64,000 nt of DNA from an uncultured Collinsella sp. (GCA_900540855.1 UQHK01000003.1:135882-199881); one strand, 5' to 3'; shown: positions 51,825-61,622, numbered from the stretch's first letter. The notes: generated from the letters alone by a model not told the origin. Numbers and translations: made by a program.

Positions 51825-51889
51825 CGCTGTCGCATATGCGCCCGGGTAATAAAATGAACTTCGACTGCTGTTTCGATGAAAGGGGGCAC

Positions 51890-52726
51890 GTGCCCAGACG
51901 CATCAAGCGGGCCACCATCGTCTCGTTCGCGCTCATACTCCTTGTTGCCGTCTGTGCGGGCGCCCTGACGTATACCGTTCGAAGCAGTTCTTCCTCCTCG
52001 AATGAAGCCGACAGAGATCTCCCGGTGCTCAAGATTGGCGTTACGGATAATGACCCCTATGTGTATGTCGATACCACAGGCGATTATGCCGGTATCGATA
52101 TCGATATCGCCCTCGAGGCCTGCAAGCGTGCTGGAATCAAACCGCAATTTGTTGACATATCTTGGAATGATCGCGATCGCCTGCTCAAAAACGGCGATAT
52201 CGATTGTCTGTGGTGCGACTATTCGCCCAATTATCGCGAAGACGATTATTACTGGACTGAGCCGTATCTGACCGTGACAGTCTCGGTTGCCGCCAAGAAA
52301 ACGAGTGGTATCAAGGGTTTGGCGTCTCTCGATGGAAGCAAGACCGTTGCGGTGATTGCGGGTTCGGTGAGTGAACGCCGATTGCTTGCCGGGGACCTAG
52401 GGATCTCGCCGGATGTGCATATCAAATCATATGGCTCTGCCGAACTCTGCAAAGCTGCCCTGGTCAAAGGTTATGTTGACTGTTGGATGGCGGACGTTCA
52501 ATCGCTCGACCGGCTCGTCGCGCAGTATCCCGGTGTTTATCGCGTGTTTGCCGACAACGTTATGACAGTTGACCTGGGCGTTGCGTTTGAGAACAGCTAT
52601 GAGGGGGAGTACGTCAAAAACCTCAATACCGTGCTGTTCGACATGGACCGAGATGGCACGATTGAGCGCATTGTGGACAGTTACAAGGCAGGGGCGACGA
52701 CAGGTAGGCAAGGAGCGGAATCATGA
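51890..52726 (+). CDS. Membrane-anchored type 3 solute-binding protein
   Basis: 278 residues from GTG 51890, with AAAGGGGG 3 bases upstream; earlier in-frame starts overlap a terminator. An N-terminal helix (IVSFALILLVAVCAGALTY) has no lipobox, so the protein is probably tethered by an uncleaved helix. Periplasmic-binding fold: LKIGVTDNDPYVYVDTTGDYAGIDIDIA, then KNGDIDCLWC and ENSYEGEYVKNLN, typical of amino-acid binding proteins. No ABC permease or ATPase follows. Instead the stop overlaps (ATGA) a diguanylate cyclase gene, suggesting a ligand-sensing role. Confidence 0.85.
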   Translation: MPRRIKRATIVSFALILLVAVCAGALTYTVRSSSSSSNEADRDLPVLKIGVTDNDPYVYVDTTGDYAGIDIDIALEACKRAGIKPQFVDISWNDRDRLLKNGDIDCLWCDYSPNYREDDYYWTEPYLTVTVSVAAKKTSGIKGLASLDGSKTVAVIAGSVSERRLLAGDLGISPDVHIKSYGSAELCKAALVKGYVDCWMADVQSLDRLVAQYPGVYRVFADNVMTVDLGVAFENSYEGEYVKNLNTVLFDMDRDGTIERIVDSYKAGATTGRQGAES

Positions 52727-54522
52727 CAAATGATGAGCGCCGCTTGCATCGAAAGCATTTAGTTACCGCGGCTGTCGCCGTTGTGACCAGCATTGTCTTG
52801 TTGGGCCTGCTGTATACGATCGGCACGCATCGCTGCCTCGATAAGACGCTTGGGTTTGGCCGGGAAGCCATGGTGTTTTTACAGGCCGCCTGCGAAAAAT
52901 ATGACCGATATGAGCAGGGAAGAAAAACCGAGGCGACGCACAATTTGGATGCCGCGGTCGAGTCGTTTTCGACGTTCTTGCCGCCTGATCGCGTTGAGGT
53001 CAACGATGATCGTGTCGAGGAGTGCGTCCATACCGAGCACCTTTCGGGATTGCTGGTCATGGACGCCGACGGCCATATGGCCGCTCATTACGATATCGAC
53101 GGTCGCGATCCGCTGATGCTGTGGCGAGAGGAGCTGGCCTGTTCGTCGGTCGTATCGATGTATCGAGGCTCCAAGGTGTCCTACTCCACCGTCGTCGAGC
53201 GTCGCGATGTCGACTTTGCCGTGAGTGCCGTTCCGTACGGTGATGGCGTAGCGCTGGGGTACCGATCGCTTGCGCCCGAGCCCGCCGATGATTATTCGTA
53301 CACGATCGCCGACGTGCTCGTGAACAACACATTCCATCAGAGCCCAACGGTGCTCGTGATGCGCGATGCACAAATCGTTTCTTCAAACGATTCGACCGTC
53401 GATATAACCCTTGCTCGACTTCTCGTCGATAGTGGAATTGACTGGAAAGACGAAGGTCTAACACGTGTCGAATATCGGGGAAGTACCTGGTATGCCGTGC
53501 GTGCGGCGTATGAGGACTATCGCCTGTTTGCGCTCTATCCCAAATCCGAGGTCATGTCGGGCAGGATTTCATTTATCGCTGTCGGAGCGCTGGCGTTCCT
53601 GGTGTTTTTGGTTGTAGTGCTGTTGGTGCGTATCGTCGCCGATCGTCGCAATTTGGCCGAAAAGGACAAGCAGCTCGGCATCATCAATGCCATCAGTTCC
53701 ACGTATGAGTCGACCCTCCTGTTGCATCTCGACACGCTCGAGATCGAGGGGATTAACATGTCGCCATCGGTGGCGAAGATATTTGCCGAGCACGCCGAGG
53801 CATATGACTTTTTTGCAACGGTTTGCCGAGACATTGTGAGCCCCGAAAGTCGCGAGGCGGTCATGGAGCTCTTAGATATAAAGACGCTTCAGGATCGTAT
53901 GGAGGGCATGCCGTACTTGGATGCCGAGGTACGAGACTGCCGAGGTACGTGGTATTCGCTGCAGGTTGTTCCACAGCGCCGCGATAAGCAGAGTCGACTG
54001 GAGTCGGTCGTCGTGGCGACGCATAACATCTCGATGACAAAGCGCGCCGAGGAGCTTTCTTTCCAGGATAAGCTGACGGGACTTCGCAATAGAAATTACC
54101 TTGAGTCCCTTGGCGATGACCTGGTGAACGAGTCCCTGCCCGTGAGTGTGATCATGATGGACTGCAATTTCCTCAAGCGTACCAACGATCTCTACGGTCA
54201 CGAAATGGGCGATGAGCTGCTACGGCGTACGGCGTCTGTATTGAGGCGAACGGCAGGCGAGAAGTTTGTGCCTATGCGCATTGGTGGCGACGAGTTCTTG
54301 CTGATTTGCCCTCACACCGATCGCGAATCCGCATGTGAAGTAGTGCAAGATCTTCGCCTCAGCCTTGCTGCTGCGAGCGATGAGGTGCTGACAGTCAGTG
54401 CGTCGTTTGGCGTCGCGACGGCAGAGGCACCCGGTTATACACTGACCGAGATTTACCACATCGCTGACCACAACATGTATCAAGAGAAACGAAAAGTCCA
54501 CGCTCGGGAAGCAGATTGCTAG
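52723..54522 (+). CDS. Membrane diguanylate cyclase (GGDEF) with extracellular sensor
   Basis: 599 residues. Membrane helix at ~13-35, an extracellular region ~36-280 that looks like a double-CACHE-type sensor (VMDADGHMAAHYDID), and a second helix ~285-308. A PAS-like region spans ~320-440 (the stretch ending ATHNISMTKRAEEL). The GGDEF domain starts at DKLTGLRNRNYLE and has an intact active site, RIGGDEFLL. It should make cyclic di-GMP. No obvious inhibitory RxxD site is visible. Overlaps the binding-protein gene by 4 bases; the pair probably converts a small-molecule signal into c-di-GMP. Confidence 0.9.
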   Translation: MTNDERRLHRKHLVTAAVAVVTSIVLLGLLYTIGTHRCLDKTLGFGREAMVFLQAACEKYDRYEQGRKTEATHNLDAAVESFSTFLPPDRVEVNDDRVEECVHTEHLSGLLVMDADGHMAAHYDIDGRDPLMLWREELACSSVVSMYRGSKVSYSTVVERRDVDFAVSAVPYGDGVALGYRSLAPEPADDYSYTIADVLVNNTFHQSPTVLVMRDAQIVSSNDSTVDITLARLLVDSGIDWKDEGLTRVEYRGSTWYAVRAAYEDYRLFALYPKSEVMSGRISFIAVGALAFLVFLVVVLLVRIVADRRNLAEKDKQLGIINAISSTYESTLLLHLDTLEIEGINMSPSVAKIFAEHAEAYDFFATVCRDIVSPESREAVMELLDIKTLQDRMEGMPYLDAEVRDCRGTWYSLQVVPQRRDKQSRLESVVVATHNISMTKRAEELSFQDKLTGLRNRNYLESLGDDLVNESLPVSVIMMDCNFLKRTNDLYGHEMGDELLRRTASVLRRTAGEKFVPMRIGGDEFLLICPHTDRESACEVVQDLRLSLAAASDEVLTVSASFGVATAEAPGYTLTEIYHIADHNMYQEKRKVHAREADC

Positions 54523-54635
54523 TATTGCTACCGCCGATTTGCGCATTGGGGAATGTTGAATCGGTGCCCGCGATACTTTATCGGTTCGGACGGGGATAAT
54601 AGACGTCTGAAATTGCTTTACGAGAGGGGAACGCA

Positions 54636-54899
54636 ATGATTAGTTTTGATTACAAGCCTCAGGGCGTATGCACTCGCAATATCCACCTTGACCTGTCCGA
54701 TGACGGCAACAAGGTGGTGGGCGTCGAGTTTACCGGTGGCTGCAACGGCAATCTCAAGGCTATCTCTAAGCTGGTCGAGGGTGCTCCTGCCGATCGCGTA
54801 ATCGAGGTTCTCGCCGGTAATACCTGCGGTATGAAAAAGACCTCTTGCGCCGATCAGCTTACGCGCGCTATCGAGGCCGCTCGCGCCGAGATCGCCTAA
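54636..54899 (+). CDS. TSCPD-domain protein
   Basis: 87 residues. Cys-containing pattern GVCTRNIHLDL, FTGGCNGNLKAISKLVEG and GNTCGMKKTSCADQL fits the short TSCPD family (TIGR03905), related to the C-terminal part of some ribonucleotide reductases; its role is unknown. ATG 54636 has GAGGGGA 6 bases upstream. Its stop shares a base with the next start. Confidence 0.85.
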   Translation: MISFDYKPQGVCTRNIHLDLSDDGNKVVGVEFTGGCNGNLKAISKLVEGAPADRVIEVLAGNTCGMKKTSCADQLTRAIEAARAEIA

Positions 54900-56110
54900 T
54901 GGGTATCGCCGACCACATCAAGAATGGAATATCGCGCCGTGGCTTTGTGCTCGGCGGTGCTGCCGCGGGCGCTGCCACGGTGCTTGCCGGTTGCTCGAAA
55001 AAAACGGGCACCAGCGACGATGCCGCCGGCGAGCCGCAGGTTATCAAGGACGATTCGAAGATTGTCTCGATCACTGATGAGTACGAAGCTGTTGATATCG
55101 ATCTTGAGCCGGCGGCGTCGTGGACGCTGCCGCTGGGCACGCTGCTGTACTACTGCGATGGCGACTACGCCGCCGCGATGATGGCGCCTGCTTCTGCTCT
55201 GCATGCCAATACGCTTGGTGTGCTCAACCTGGGCGATGGCTCGCTTACCACATTAATCGAGGATCCTATCGAGGGCACGGGATATGCTTTTTACGATGTC
55301 CGTGCCGGCGATGGCGTGTTTGCGTGGGTTGAGATGAACTTTGCCAATTCATCGTGGAAGCTCTACGCTCAAAATCTGTCGGGCGCTTCGCTCTCTGGCG
55401 ACGTGGCTGAGCTCGATCGAGGTGGCAAGGACTATGATCCGCCCCTGTTTACGGCGTTCGGGTCATCGGTCATCTGGTATAAAATGCCTTCGGCAGGCGG
55501 CAATAAAACGAGTAGTGATTCGTTTTGCTATCGTCGCTCGCTTGATGAATCCAAGGCCGAGGTAATTTGGAAATCGATGGGCCGCTTTGCATCGGCCCCG
55601 CGCGCGAGCGACGGCATTTTGACCATCTCGCCGCGTGTCCGCAACGACGAAGGCGTCTACTATGGCATAACGGCAATCGATCTGACCGATGGCAACAACA
55701 CCAAACGTGCCCAGCTAGTCCTTCCCTCGTCAGTCTCGCCTTTCGAGGCCGTATATATGGGCGATACCTTCGTGTTTTCTATCGAGGCGACCTATAGTGA
55801 CGTGGGCAGCCTGGGCAACATGGGCACGTATATCGGTAATGAGGGAGGGCCATACCTCTTTCTGTCCCGCGAGCCGCTCGCATGTGCTGCCGGCAAGAAG
55901 AATAAATATCTCGTTAAGGTACAGGCATCGCATTTTCTCATCGACACCTCTGCCAAGACCTATGGCTCGCTGTTGTCGCCCGACCGCGCTTTGGAATATG
56001 GCGATTATCCAGCTACGGCGGGAAAATCGGACTCATTCCTTACGTACGCCACGGTGCGCAACAGCCAGGGTATACCCGAGACGGTCACCGCACGCCTATT
56101 CTCTCTTTAA
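54899..56110 (+). CDS. Tat-exported lipoprotein of unknown function
   Basis: 403 residues from ATG 54899 (TAATG overlap with the TSCPD stop). Twin-arginine signal SRRGFVLGGAAAGAATVLAGC: the RR motif is followed by a lipobox (LAGC), so it should be exported folded and lipidated. The rest has repeated short beta-strand segments (GDGSLTTLIED, GDGVFAWVEMNFANSSWKLY), suggesting a beta-propeller-like fold. No enzyme motif is recognised. Confidence 0.8.
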   Translation: MGIADHIKNGISRRGFVLGGAAAGAATVLAGCSKKTGTSDDAAGEPQVIKDDSKIVSITDEYEAVDIDLEPAASWTLPLGTLLYYCDGDYAAAMMAPASALHANTLGVLNLGDGSLTTLIEDPIEGTGYAFYDVRAGDGVFAWVEMNFANSSWKLYAQNLSGASLSGDVAELDRGGKDYDPPLFTAFGSSVIWYKMPSAGGNKTSSDSFCYRRSLDESKAEVIWKSMGRFASAPRASDGILTISPRVRNDEGVYYGITAIDLTDGNNTKRAQLVLPSSVSPFEAVYMGDTFVFSIEATYSDVGSLGNMGTYIGNEGGPYLFLSREPLACAAGKKNKYLVKVQASHFLIDTSAKTYGSLLSPDRALEYGDYPATAGKSDSFLTYATVRNSQGIPETVTARLFSL

Positions 56111-56169
56111 GCTTAGAGGGGTTAAAAAGGCGCCAACAGGGGAATAAACGCGTTGTAATTGTGAGTACC

Positions 56170-56208
56170 GCCCGCCGAGCTGCCGCGTCATAGTGGCATC
56201 CGGCGGGC
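56170..56208. repeat. Hairpin between the lipoprotein and two-component genes
   Basis: GCCCGCCG (56170-56177) pairs with CGGCGGGC (56201-56208), with an inner TGCC/GGCA. No T-run, so it is at best a weak terminator. Confidence 0.5.
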
Positions 56209-56263
56209 TCAGGTGCGTTAAAATGGGCTTGTTCTTAGCTGATTGAGACAGGGGGGCCGTGTT

Positions 56264-56986
56264 ATGGCTTCAGATGCAAAAAAGATTCTGCTGGTCGAGG
56301 ATGAGAAGGCAATCCGTGACGCCGTCGCTGCCTATCTCGAGCGCGAAGGCTACTGGGTTGTGGGTGTCGGCGACGGCCAGTCCGCGATCGAGGAGTTCGA
56401 GAAGCATCAGTTTGACCTGGTCGTGCTCGACCTTATGCTCCCCAAGATCCCCGGCGAGCGCGTTTGCCGCACCATTCGCGATACCTCGGATGTCCCCATC
56501 ATCATGCTGACTGCCAAGGGCGAGATCGAGGACCGTATTATCGGTCTTGAGCTCGGCGCCGACGACTATCTGATTAAGCCGTTCTCGCCGCGCGAGCTTG
56601 TCGCGCGCGTACGCGCCTTGTTCCGCCGTGCCCATCAGGCCGACGAGCCAGCCGTCGAGGTACTCGACTTCGGCGATCTGGTCATCGATATCTCGGGCCA
56701 CAAGATTTTGGTCGAGGGCAAGGAAGTCGACCTGACGGCTTCCGAGTTTAAGCTGCTCACCACGCTTGCCCGTCACCCCGGTCGCGTCTACAACCGCATG
56801 GAGCTGGTCGAGAAGGTGCTCGGCTACGACTTTGAGGGCTATGAGCGCACCATCGATAGCCACGTGAAGAACCTTCGCGCCAAGCTGGGCGATGATCCCA
56901 AGAAGCCCAAGTGGCTCTACACCGTCCACGGTGTCGGCTATCGCTTCGAGGCTCCGGCCAAGACCGATAAGTCGGACGAGAAATAG
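56264..56986 (+). CDS. OmpR-family response regulator
   Basis: 240 residues from ATG 56264, with AGGGGGG about 8 bases upstream. Receiver domain: acidic pair VEDE, phospho-acceptor D56 in VVLDLMLP, LTAKG, and K in YLIKPFSP. DNA-binding winged helix: VDLTASEFKLLTTLARHPGRVYNR and HVKNLRAKLGDD. Transcription regulator paired with the kinase 11 bp downstream; stimulus and targets unknown. Confidence 0.93.
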   Translation: MASDAKKILLVEDEKAIRDAVAAYLEREGYWVVGVGDGQSAIEEFEKHQFDLVVLDLMLPKIPGERVCRTIRDTSDVPIIMLTAKGEIEDRIIGLELGADDYLIKPFSPRELVARVRALFRRAHQADEPAVEVLDFGDLVIDISGHKILVEGKEVDLTASEFKLLTTLARHPGRVYNRMELVEKVLGYDFEGYERTIDSHVKNLRAKLGDDPKKPKWLYTVHGVGYRFEAPAKTDKSDEK

Positions 56987-56997
56987 GGAAATCACAT

Positions 56998-58563
56998 ATG
57001 ACACCTGCGCGCTTTGAAATCGGACAAAAGCACAAGCAGGAGAGCGAGGCGGGTTCCAAGGCTAGTTGGAACACGCCTCGTTCCGATTCACGGCCAACGA
57101 TGAGCTATCCCTCGCGCATGGCACTTGCTTTTGCTCTGACATCGCTCATGACGGTATTGGTGCTGGTGGGCGTGGTCTCTGTTGTGTGGGGCACGGTCTT
57201 TTCGGATTACACGCGCTCCAATATCGTCGAGATCGCCAATTCTGCTGCCGAAAAGCTTGCGACGTCGTATGAGGAAAACGGCAACTGGACTGCGGGCGAG
57301 CTGCGCACGGTCGCGACATCGAGTTTGGTATCCGACGACCTGAGTATGCAGGTCGTCAACAAGAAGGGCGTTGTCGTCTATGACGACTCATGGCCTTCGG
57401 CAAGCGCGACCGCCGATGTGCGCGAGAGCGAATCGGCGTCGAGCAGCTCGAGCGGTAAAAAAGCATCGCATAGCCCGGTCTCGTCTGCTCCAACCGACTC
57501 CGATAGCGTTGCCAACGTCGAAATCATAACGTCTTCGGGCGAGCATGTCGGACAGGTAAAGCTATGGGCCATCGGCTCCGATGCCTTGCTCACCAAGGCG
57601 GATTCTGCATTTAGGGAGAAGACCTTTAACGCCATGGCCCTCGCCGCGGTTGTTGCAATCTGCATTTCGGTCGTTATCGGATCGCTCGTGTCGCGCATGC
57701 TCACCAAGCCGATTCATCGTATTACGAGCACGGCCAAGCAAATTCGCGATGGCGATCTGTCCGCTCGTACTGGTTTGCGCGGTGATGACGAGATTGATCA
57801 GCTGGGTGAGACCTTCGATGAGATGGCCACTTCGCTCGAGAAGGATATGAAACACGAGAAGCGCCTGACCTCAGACGTGGCTCACGAACTTCGTACTCCG
57901 CTTATGGCCATGCTCGCGACAGTCGAAGCCATGCAGGATGGGGTGTATCCCACCGACGACGAGCATCTGGAAACCGTTGCATCCGAGACACGTCGCCTGG
58001 CCCGTCTGGTGCAGCAGATGCTCGATCTATCGCGCATGGAAAACAGCACAGCGCCGCTCAACCTTGAGCCGGTGGACATGGTTCCCTTCGTGCGTTCCAT
58101 CGTCAACGCTCAGGAGCGCCTGTTTGTTGACCGCGATCTGCGCTTGCGCTTTGCAGATGAAACCCAGGGTCACGACGATGCCGTCGAGGCCGATCCCGAC
58201 ATGATCACGCAGTGCGTCATCAATCTCATGAGCAACGCCATGCGCTATACCCCCGAGGGCGGTTGGGTCGTGGTGTCGGTGCTCAGTGACCGCAAACACG
58301 TCAGCGTCGCCGTTTCTGATACCGGCATCGGTATTGCCAAGGATGACTTGTCGCGCATCTTCGGCCGTTTTTGGCGCGCCGATGCCAGTCGCGCCCGCGA
58401 GGCGGGTGGTCTGGGCGTGGGCCTCGCCGTGACTAAACAGATCGTCGAGCGACATCATGGCTACATTTCCGTGGAGTCGGAGCTTGGAAAGGGTACGACT
58501 TTTACGATTCATCTGCCTCGCGAGCACACGGCGGACGCGGCATCTACTACAATGGAGTACTAG
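56998..58563 (+). CDS. Sensor histidine kinase
   Basis: 521 residues. Two membrane helices (~42-66 and ~211-232) bracket an extracellular sensor with a Ser/Ala-rich stretch (SASSSSSGKKAS). A HAMP domain spans ~233-285 (RITSTAKQIRDGDLSART). The dimerisation domain has the phospho-His in SDVAHELRTPLMAM. The ATPase domain has NLMSNAMRYTPEGG, DTGIGIAKDD and GGLGVGLAVTKQI. Complete and linked to the response regulator. Confidence 0.93.
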   Translation: MTPARFEIGQKHKQESEAGSKASWNTPRSDSRPTMSYPSRMALAFALTSLMTVLVLVGVVSVVWGTVFSDYTRSNIVEIANSAAEKLATSYEENGNWTAGELRTVATSSLVSDDLSMQVVNKKGVVVYDDSWPSASATADVRESESASSSSSGKKASHSPVSSAPTDSDSVANVEIITSSGEHVGQVKLWAIGSDALLTKADSAFREKTFNAMALAAVVAICISVVIGSLVSRMLTKPIHRITSTAKQIRDGDLSARTGLRGDDEIDQLGETFDEMATSLEKDMKHEKRLTSDVAHELRTPLMAMLATVEAMQDGVYPTDDEHLETVASETRRLARLVQQMLDLSRMENSTAPLNLEPVDMVPFVRSIVNAQERLFVDRDLRLRFADETQGHDDAVEADPDMITQCVINLMSNAMRYTPEGGWVVVSVLSDRKHVSVAVSDTGIGIAKDDLSRIFGRFWRADASRAREAGGLGVGLAVTKQIVERHHGYISVESELGKGTTFTIHLPREHTADAASTTMEY

Positions 58564-58672
58564 CTTTTCGCTATTCGGTGAAGGAGGGGTTTCATCCCTG
58601 CCGCTCCGAGTTTGCGAAAACGTGTGGGAAAGAACCCGCATTACTGTCGTATTTTGGTAAGGAGTGACTCAC

Positions 58673-59560
58673 GTGACAACGATGGAGCGTCGTCCGGATT
58701 CCCGTGGCAAGGTTCGTGATATCTACGATGCCGGTGAAAACCTGCTGATGGTCGCCACCGACCGCATTTCTGCGTTCGACTTCATTCTTCCCGACGAGAT
58801 TCCGTTTAAGGGAGAGGTGCTCAATCGCATCTCGGCATTCTGGTTTGATAAGTTTGCCGACATCGTCCCCAACCATCTCGTTTCCATCGACCCGGCGGAT
58901 TTCCCCGAGGAGTTTGCTGAGTATCGTGACTACCTCGCTGGCCGCGCCATGCTGGTTAAAAAGGCCCAAACGATTCCTATCGAGTGCATCGTCCGCGGCT
59001 ATCTGACCGGTTCGGGCAAGAAGACCTACGACGAGAACGGCACCGTCTGCGGCATCCAGCTGCCTGAGGGCCTGACCGAGGCTTCCAAGCTTCCCGAGCC
59101 GCTGTTCACGCCGTCCACGAAGGCCGAGATTGGTGACCACGACGAGAACATCTCGTTCGAGCGTTGCTGCGAGATCGTGGGCGAGGATATCGCCACGCAG
59201 ATTCGTGACCTTTCCCTCAAGATCTACAAGGCCGCTGCCGAGTACGCCGCGACCCGTGGCATCATCATTGCCGACACCAAGTTCGAGTTTGGTGTCATCG
59301 ATGGCAAGGTCACGCTGATCGACGAGTGCCTCACGCCCGACTCCAGCCGTTTCTGGCCTGCTGCCAGCTACGAGGAGGGCAAGATCCAGCCCAGCTACGA
59401 CAAACAATTCGTCCGCAATTGGCTCAAGGCCAACTGGGATATGACGGGGGAGACCCCGCACCTGCCCGCCGAGGTCATCGATGGCACGTCCGAGCGCTAT
59501 CGCGAGGCCTTCCAAATCATCACGGGCTCCCAGTTCACAAGCATGAAGGAGAACGCGTAA
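58673..59560 (+). CDS. purC: SAICAR synthetase
   Basis: 295 residues. Start chosen at GTG 58673 because AAGGAG sits 8 bases upstream; GTG 58664 overlaps that site. Catalyses ATP-dependent joining of aspartate to CAIR. RRPDSRGKVRDIYDAG, the signature VRGYLTGSGKK, and IIIADTKFEFG are intact. Second purine gene in this arm, though purB is 11 kb away. The next gene starts immediately after the stop. Confidence 0.95.
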   Translation: MTTMERRPDSRGKVRDIYDAGENLLMVATDRISAFDFILPDEIPFKGEVLNRISAFWFDKFADIVPNHLVSIDPADFPEEFAEYRDYLAGRAMLVKKAQTIPIECIVRGYLTGSGKKTYDENGTVCGIQLPEGLTEASKLPEPLFTPSTKAEIGDHDENISFERCCEIVGEDIATQIRDLSLKIYKAAAEYAATRGIIIADTKFEFGVIDGKVTLIDECLTPDSSRFWPAASYEEGKIQPSYDKQFVRNWLKANWDMTGETPHLPAEVIDGTSERYREAFQIITGSQFTSMKENA

Positions 59561-60136
59561 GTGAGTACCCGCAGCGCCACGAACAAGCGCACGCAATCCC
59601 GCGAGGTTACCGGGGTTGCGCGCAAGTCCGCCGCATCCGCTAAGCCCGCCCGTCAAGCAGCGAGCTCTGTTCACGTCGTGCCGGCATCATCCAAGGCACG
59701 CCGCAAAGAGCTCGAGAAGGGCGAAAACCTGGAAGGCCTTTCCAAGGAGGAAAAGCGCGCCCGCAAGGCCAAGCAGCGCGCCCGCGAGGATCGCATCTAC
59801 ACGGTGTCGAATATCCTTCTCAAGCAGGATGAGGACTACACCAAGCGCCGCCGTATTTGGTGGACTGTGCTCGCTATCGGCATGGTGCTCGTCGTGGCAA
59901 TCTGGGCTTCGCTCTACTTTGCTCCCGGCGGCACGGTGTCCAGTCCCGTCCAGATGGTCGGCATCGTTTTGTCCTATGTCATCATCCTGGGTGATTTTAT
60001 CTACGACTTCGCTCGTATTCGTCCCTTGCGCAACATGTATCGCGCGCAGGCCGAGGGCATGTCCGAGAACAAGCTCAACGCTCTTATCGAGCGCGCAGCT
60101 GCCGAGGAGGACAAAAAGGACTCCAAGAAGAAGTAG
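59561..60136 (+). CDS. Conserved membrane protein with basic N-terminal domain
   Basis: 191 residues from GTG 59561, directly after the purC TAA; AAGGAG lies 14-19 bases upstream. Residues 1-85 are Lys/Arg/Ala-rich and probably cytosolic (EEKRARKAKQRARED). Two membrane helices follow (WWTVLAIGMVLVVAIWASLYF and MVGIVLSYVIILGDFIYDF), then a charged tail. No named family is recognised. Co-transcribed with purC and ends at a terminator. Confidence 0.75.
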   Translation: MSTRSATNKRTQSREVTGVARKSAASAKPARQAASSVHVVPASSKARRKELEKGENLEGLSKEEKRARKAKQRAREDRIYTVSNILLKQDEDYTKRRRIWWTVLAIGMVLVVAIWASLYFAPGGTVSSPVQMVGIVLSYVIILGDFIYDFARIRPLRNMYRAQAEGMSENKLNALIERAAAEEDKKDSKKK

Positions 60137-60166
60137 CGTTCGCATTCACACTTATCGCTAAGATAT

Positions 60167-60198
60167 AAGGCGCGTCGTTTTTGCGGCGCGCCTTTTTA
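60167..60198 (+). terminator. Terminator of the purC operon
   Basis: GGCGCGTCG (60169-60177) with CGGCGCGCC (60184-60192), then TTTTT. Confidence 0.85.
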
Positions 60199-60225
60199 CT
60201 GTTCTATAGATAGATGGAGTGGCAC

Positions 60226-61506
60226 ATGATTCGAGCTGCCCTGACGGTCGAAGAGGCTCTGGAGGGCATGAAGGCCCTGGAGCCCAAGATTAAAAACTAT
60301 GCGCGCTTGGTTGTCCGCAAGGGCGTAAACGTCAAGCCCGGCCAGGAGGTTGTCGTTCAGTCTCCGGTCGAGTGCGCATCCTTTGCCCGCGTGGTGGTCG
60401 CGGAGGCTTATGCCGCCGGCGCTGGCCACGTGACGGTCATTTGGGCCGATGATGCCGTGACGAGGCTCACGTACGAGCATGTCGAGAAAAGCTATTTTGA
60501 GCAGACACCCGAGTGGAAGCGCATGCAGCTGGATTCCCTGGCCCAGGATGGTGCCTGCTTTGTCTTTATCGAGGGGGCGGATCCTGCGGCCCTCAAGGGC
60601 ATCGATCCAGCCAAGCCGGTCGCGGCATCCAAGGCGAGGAATACGCAATGCAAAGTTTTCCGCCGTGGACTGGATTACAACATCAATCCGTGGTGCATCG
60701 CCGGCGCTCCGGTCGTGGCTTGGGCGCACGAGGTGTTCCCGGGAGACGCCGATGAGGTTGCAATCTATAAGCTGTGGAATGCGATTCTGCACACCGCGCG
60801 CGCCGATGGCCAGGACCCAGAGAGCGACTGGGAACTCCATGACGCCGCATTCGAAAAGAACCTGCGTTTTCTGAACGACAATCGTTTTGACCGCCTGCAT
60901 TACGCCGCGGCAAATGGAACCGATCTGACGATTGGCATGACGAAGGGTCACGAGTGGGCCGGCGGCAAGGGCAAGACGCCCGATGGGCACCCCTTCTTCC
61001 CCAACATTCCCACCGAGGAAGTCTTCACCTCGCCTGATCGTATGCGCGCCGACGGTATCGTGTACTCGGCCATGCCGCTCATTCACCACGGTAACAAGGT
61101 CGACGATTTTTGGATTAAGTTCGAGGCCGGCCGCGTAGTGGACTACGATGCCCGCGTGGGCAAGGCGACGCTTGCGAGCATTATTGACACCGACGATGGT
61201 GCCGCTCATCTGGGTGAGGTCGCGCTTATCTCCAAGAACACGCCGATCCGCGAAAGTGGCGTTCTGTTCTACGACACGCTCTATGACGAGAACGCTAGCT
61301 GCCACCTTGCGCTGGGCGTCGGTTTCCCCGAATGCATCGAGGGTGGGTACGACATGTCCAAGGAGGAGCTCCTGGAGCATGGCGTTAACGTCTCGAGCAC
61401 GCACGTCGATTTTATGATCGGCACGGACGACATCGATATTACGGGCATTACGCCCGATGGACGTGAAGTTGTGATTTTCCAGAACGGCCAATGGAGTTGG
61501 GAATAG
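60226..61506 (+). CDS. M29-family aminopeptidase
   Basis: 426 residues. Start ATG 60226 has GGAG 6 bases upstream; the earlier ATG at 60214 overlaps that site. Clan MQ metallo-aminopeptidase (leucyl aminopeptidase T/AmpS type). Family segments include NIPTEEVFTSPDR with metal-binding Glu residues, FYDTLYDENASCHLALG and SSTHVDFMIGTDDIDITG with His and Asp ligands. Cytosolic, releases N-terminal residues. Its last codons overlap the tRNA-Lys promoter. Confidence 0.92.
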   Translation: MIRAALTVEEALEGMKALEPKIKNYARLVVRKGVNVKPGQEVVVQSPVECASFARVVVAEAYAAGAGHVTVIWADDAVTRLTYEHVEKSYFEQTPEWKRMQLDSLAQDGACFVFIEGADPAALKGIDPAKPVAASKARNTQCKVFRRGLDYNINPWCIAGAPVVAWAHEVFPGDADEVAIYKLWNAILHTARADGQDPESDWELHDAAFEKNLRFLNDNRFDRLHYAAANGTDLTIGMTKGHEWAGGKGKTPDGHPFFPNIPTEEVFTSPDRMRADGIVYSAMPLIHHGNKVDDFWIKFEAGRVVDYDARVGKATLASIIDTDDGAAHLGEVALISKNTPIRESGVLFYDTLYDENASCHLALGVGFPECIEGGYDMSKEELLEHGVNVSSTHVDFMIGTDDIDITGITPDGREVVIFQNGQWSWE

Positions 61507-61525
61507 TCCCAGACCGTGGTACAAT
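61497..61525 (+). promoter_or_regulatory. Promoter of tRNA-Lys
   Basis: TTGGGA, 17 bases, TACAAT, 9 bases before the tRNA; the -35 box lies in the end of the aminopeptidase gene. Confidence 0.65.
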
Positions 61526-61534
61526 GCCACCCGC

Positions 61535-61610
61535 GGGCCGTTAGCTCAGCTGGCAGAGCAGGGGACTTTTAATCCCAAGGTCCAGGGTTCGAACCCCTGA
61601 CGGCCCACCA
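61535..61610 (+). tRNA. tRNA-Lys (TTT)
   Basis: 76 bases with encoded CCA. Acceptor GGGCCGT/ACGGCCC, anticodon loop CTTTTAA, T-loop GTTCGAA. 19 bases of its 3' end recur at 61767-61785. Confidence 0.96.
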
Positions 61611-61622
61611 TAGAATAGAAAA

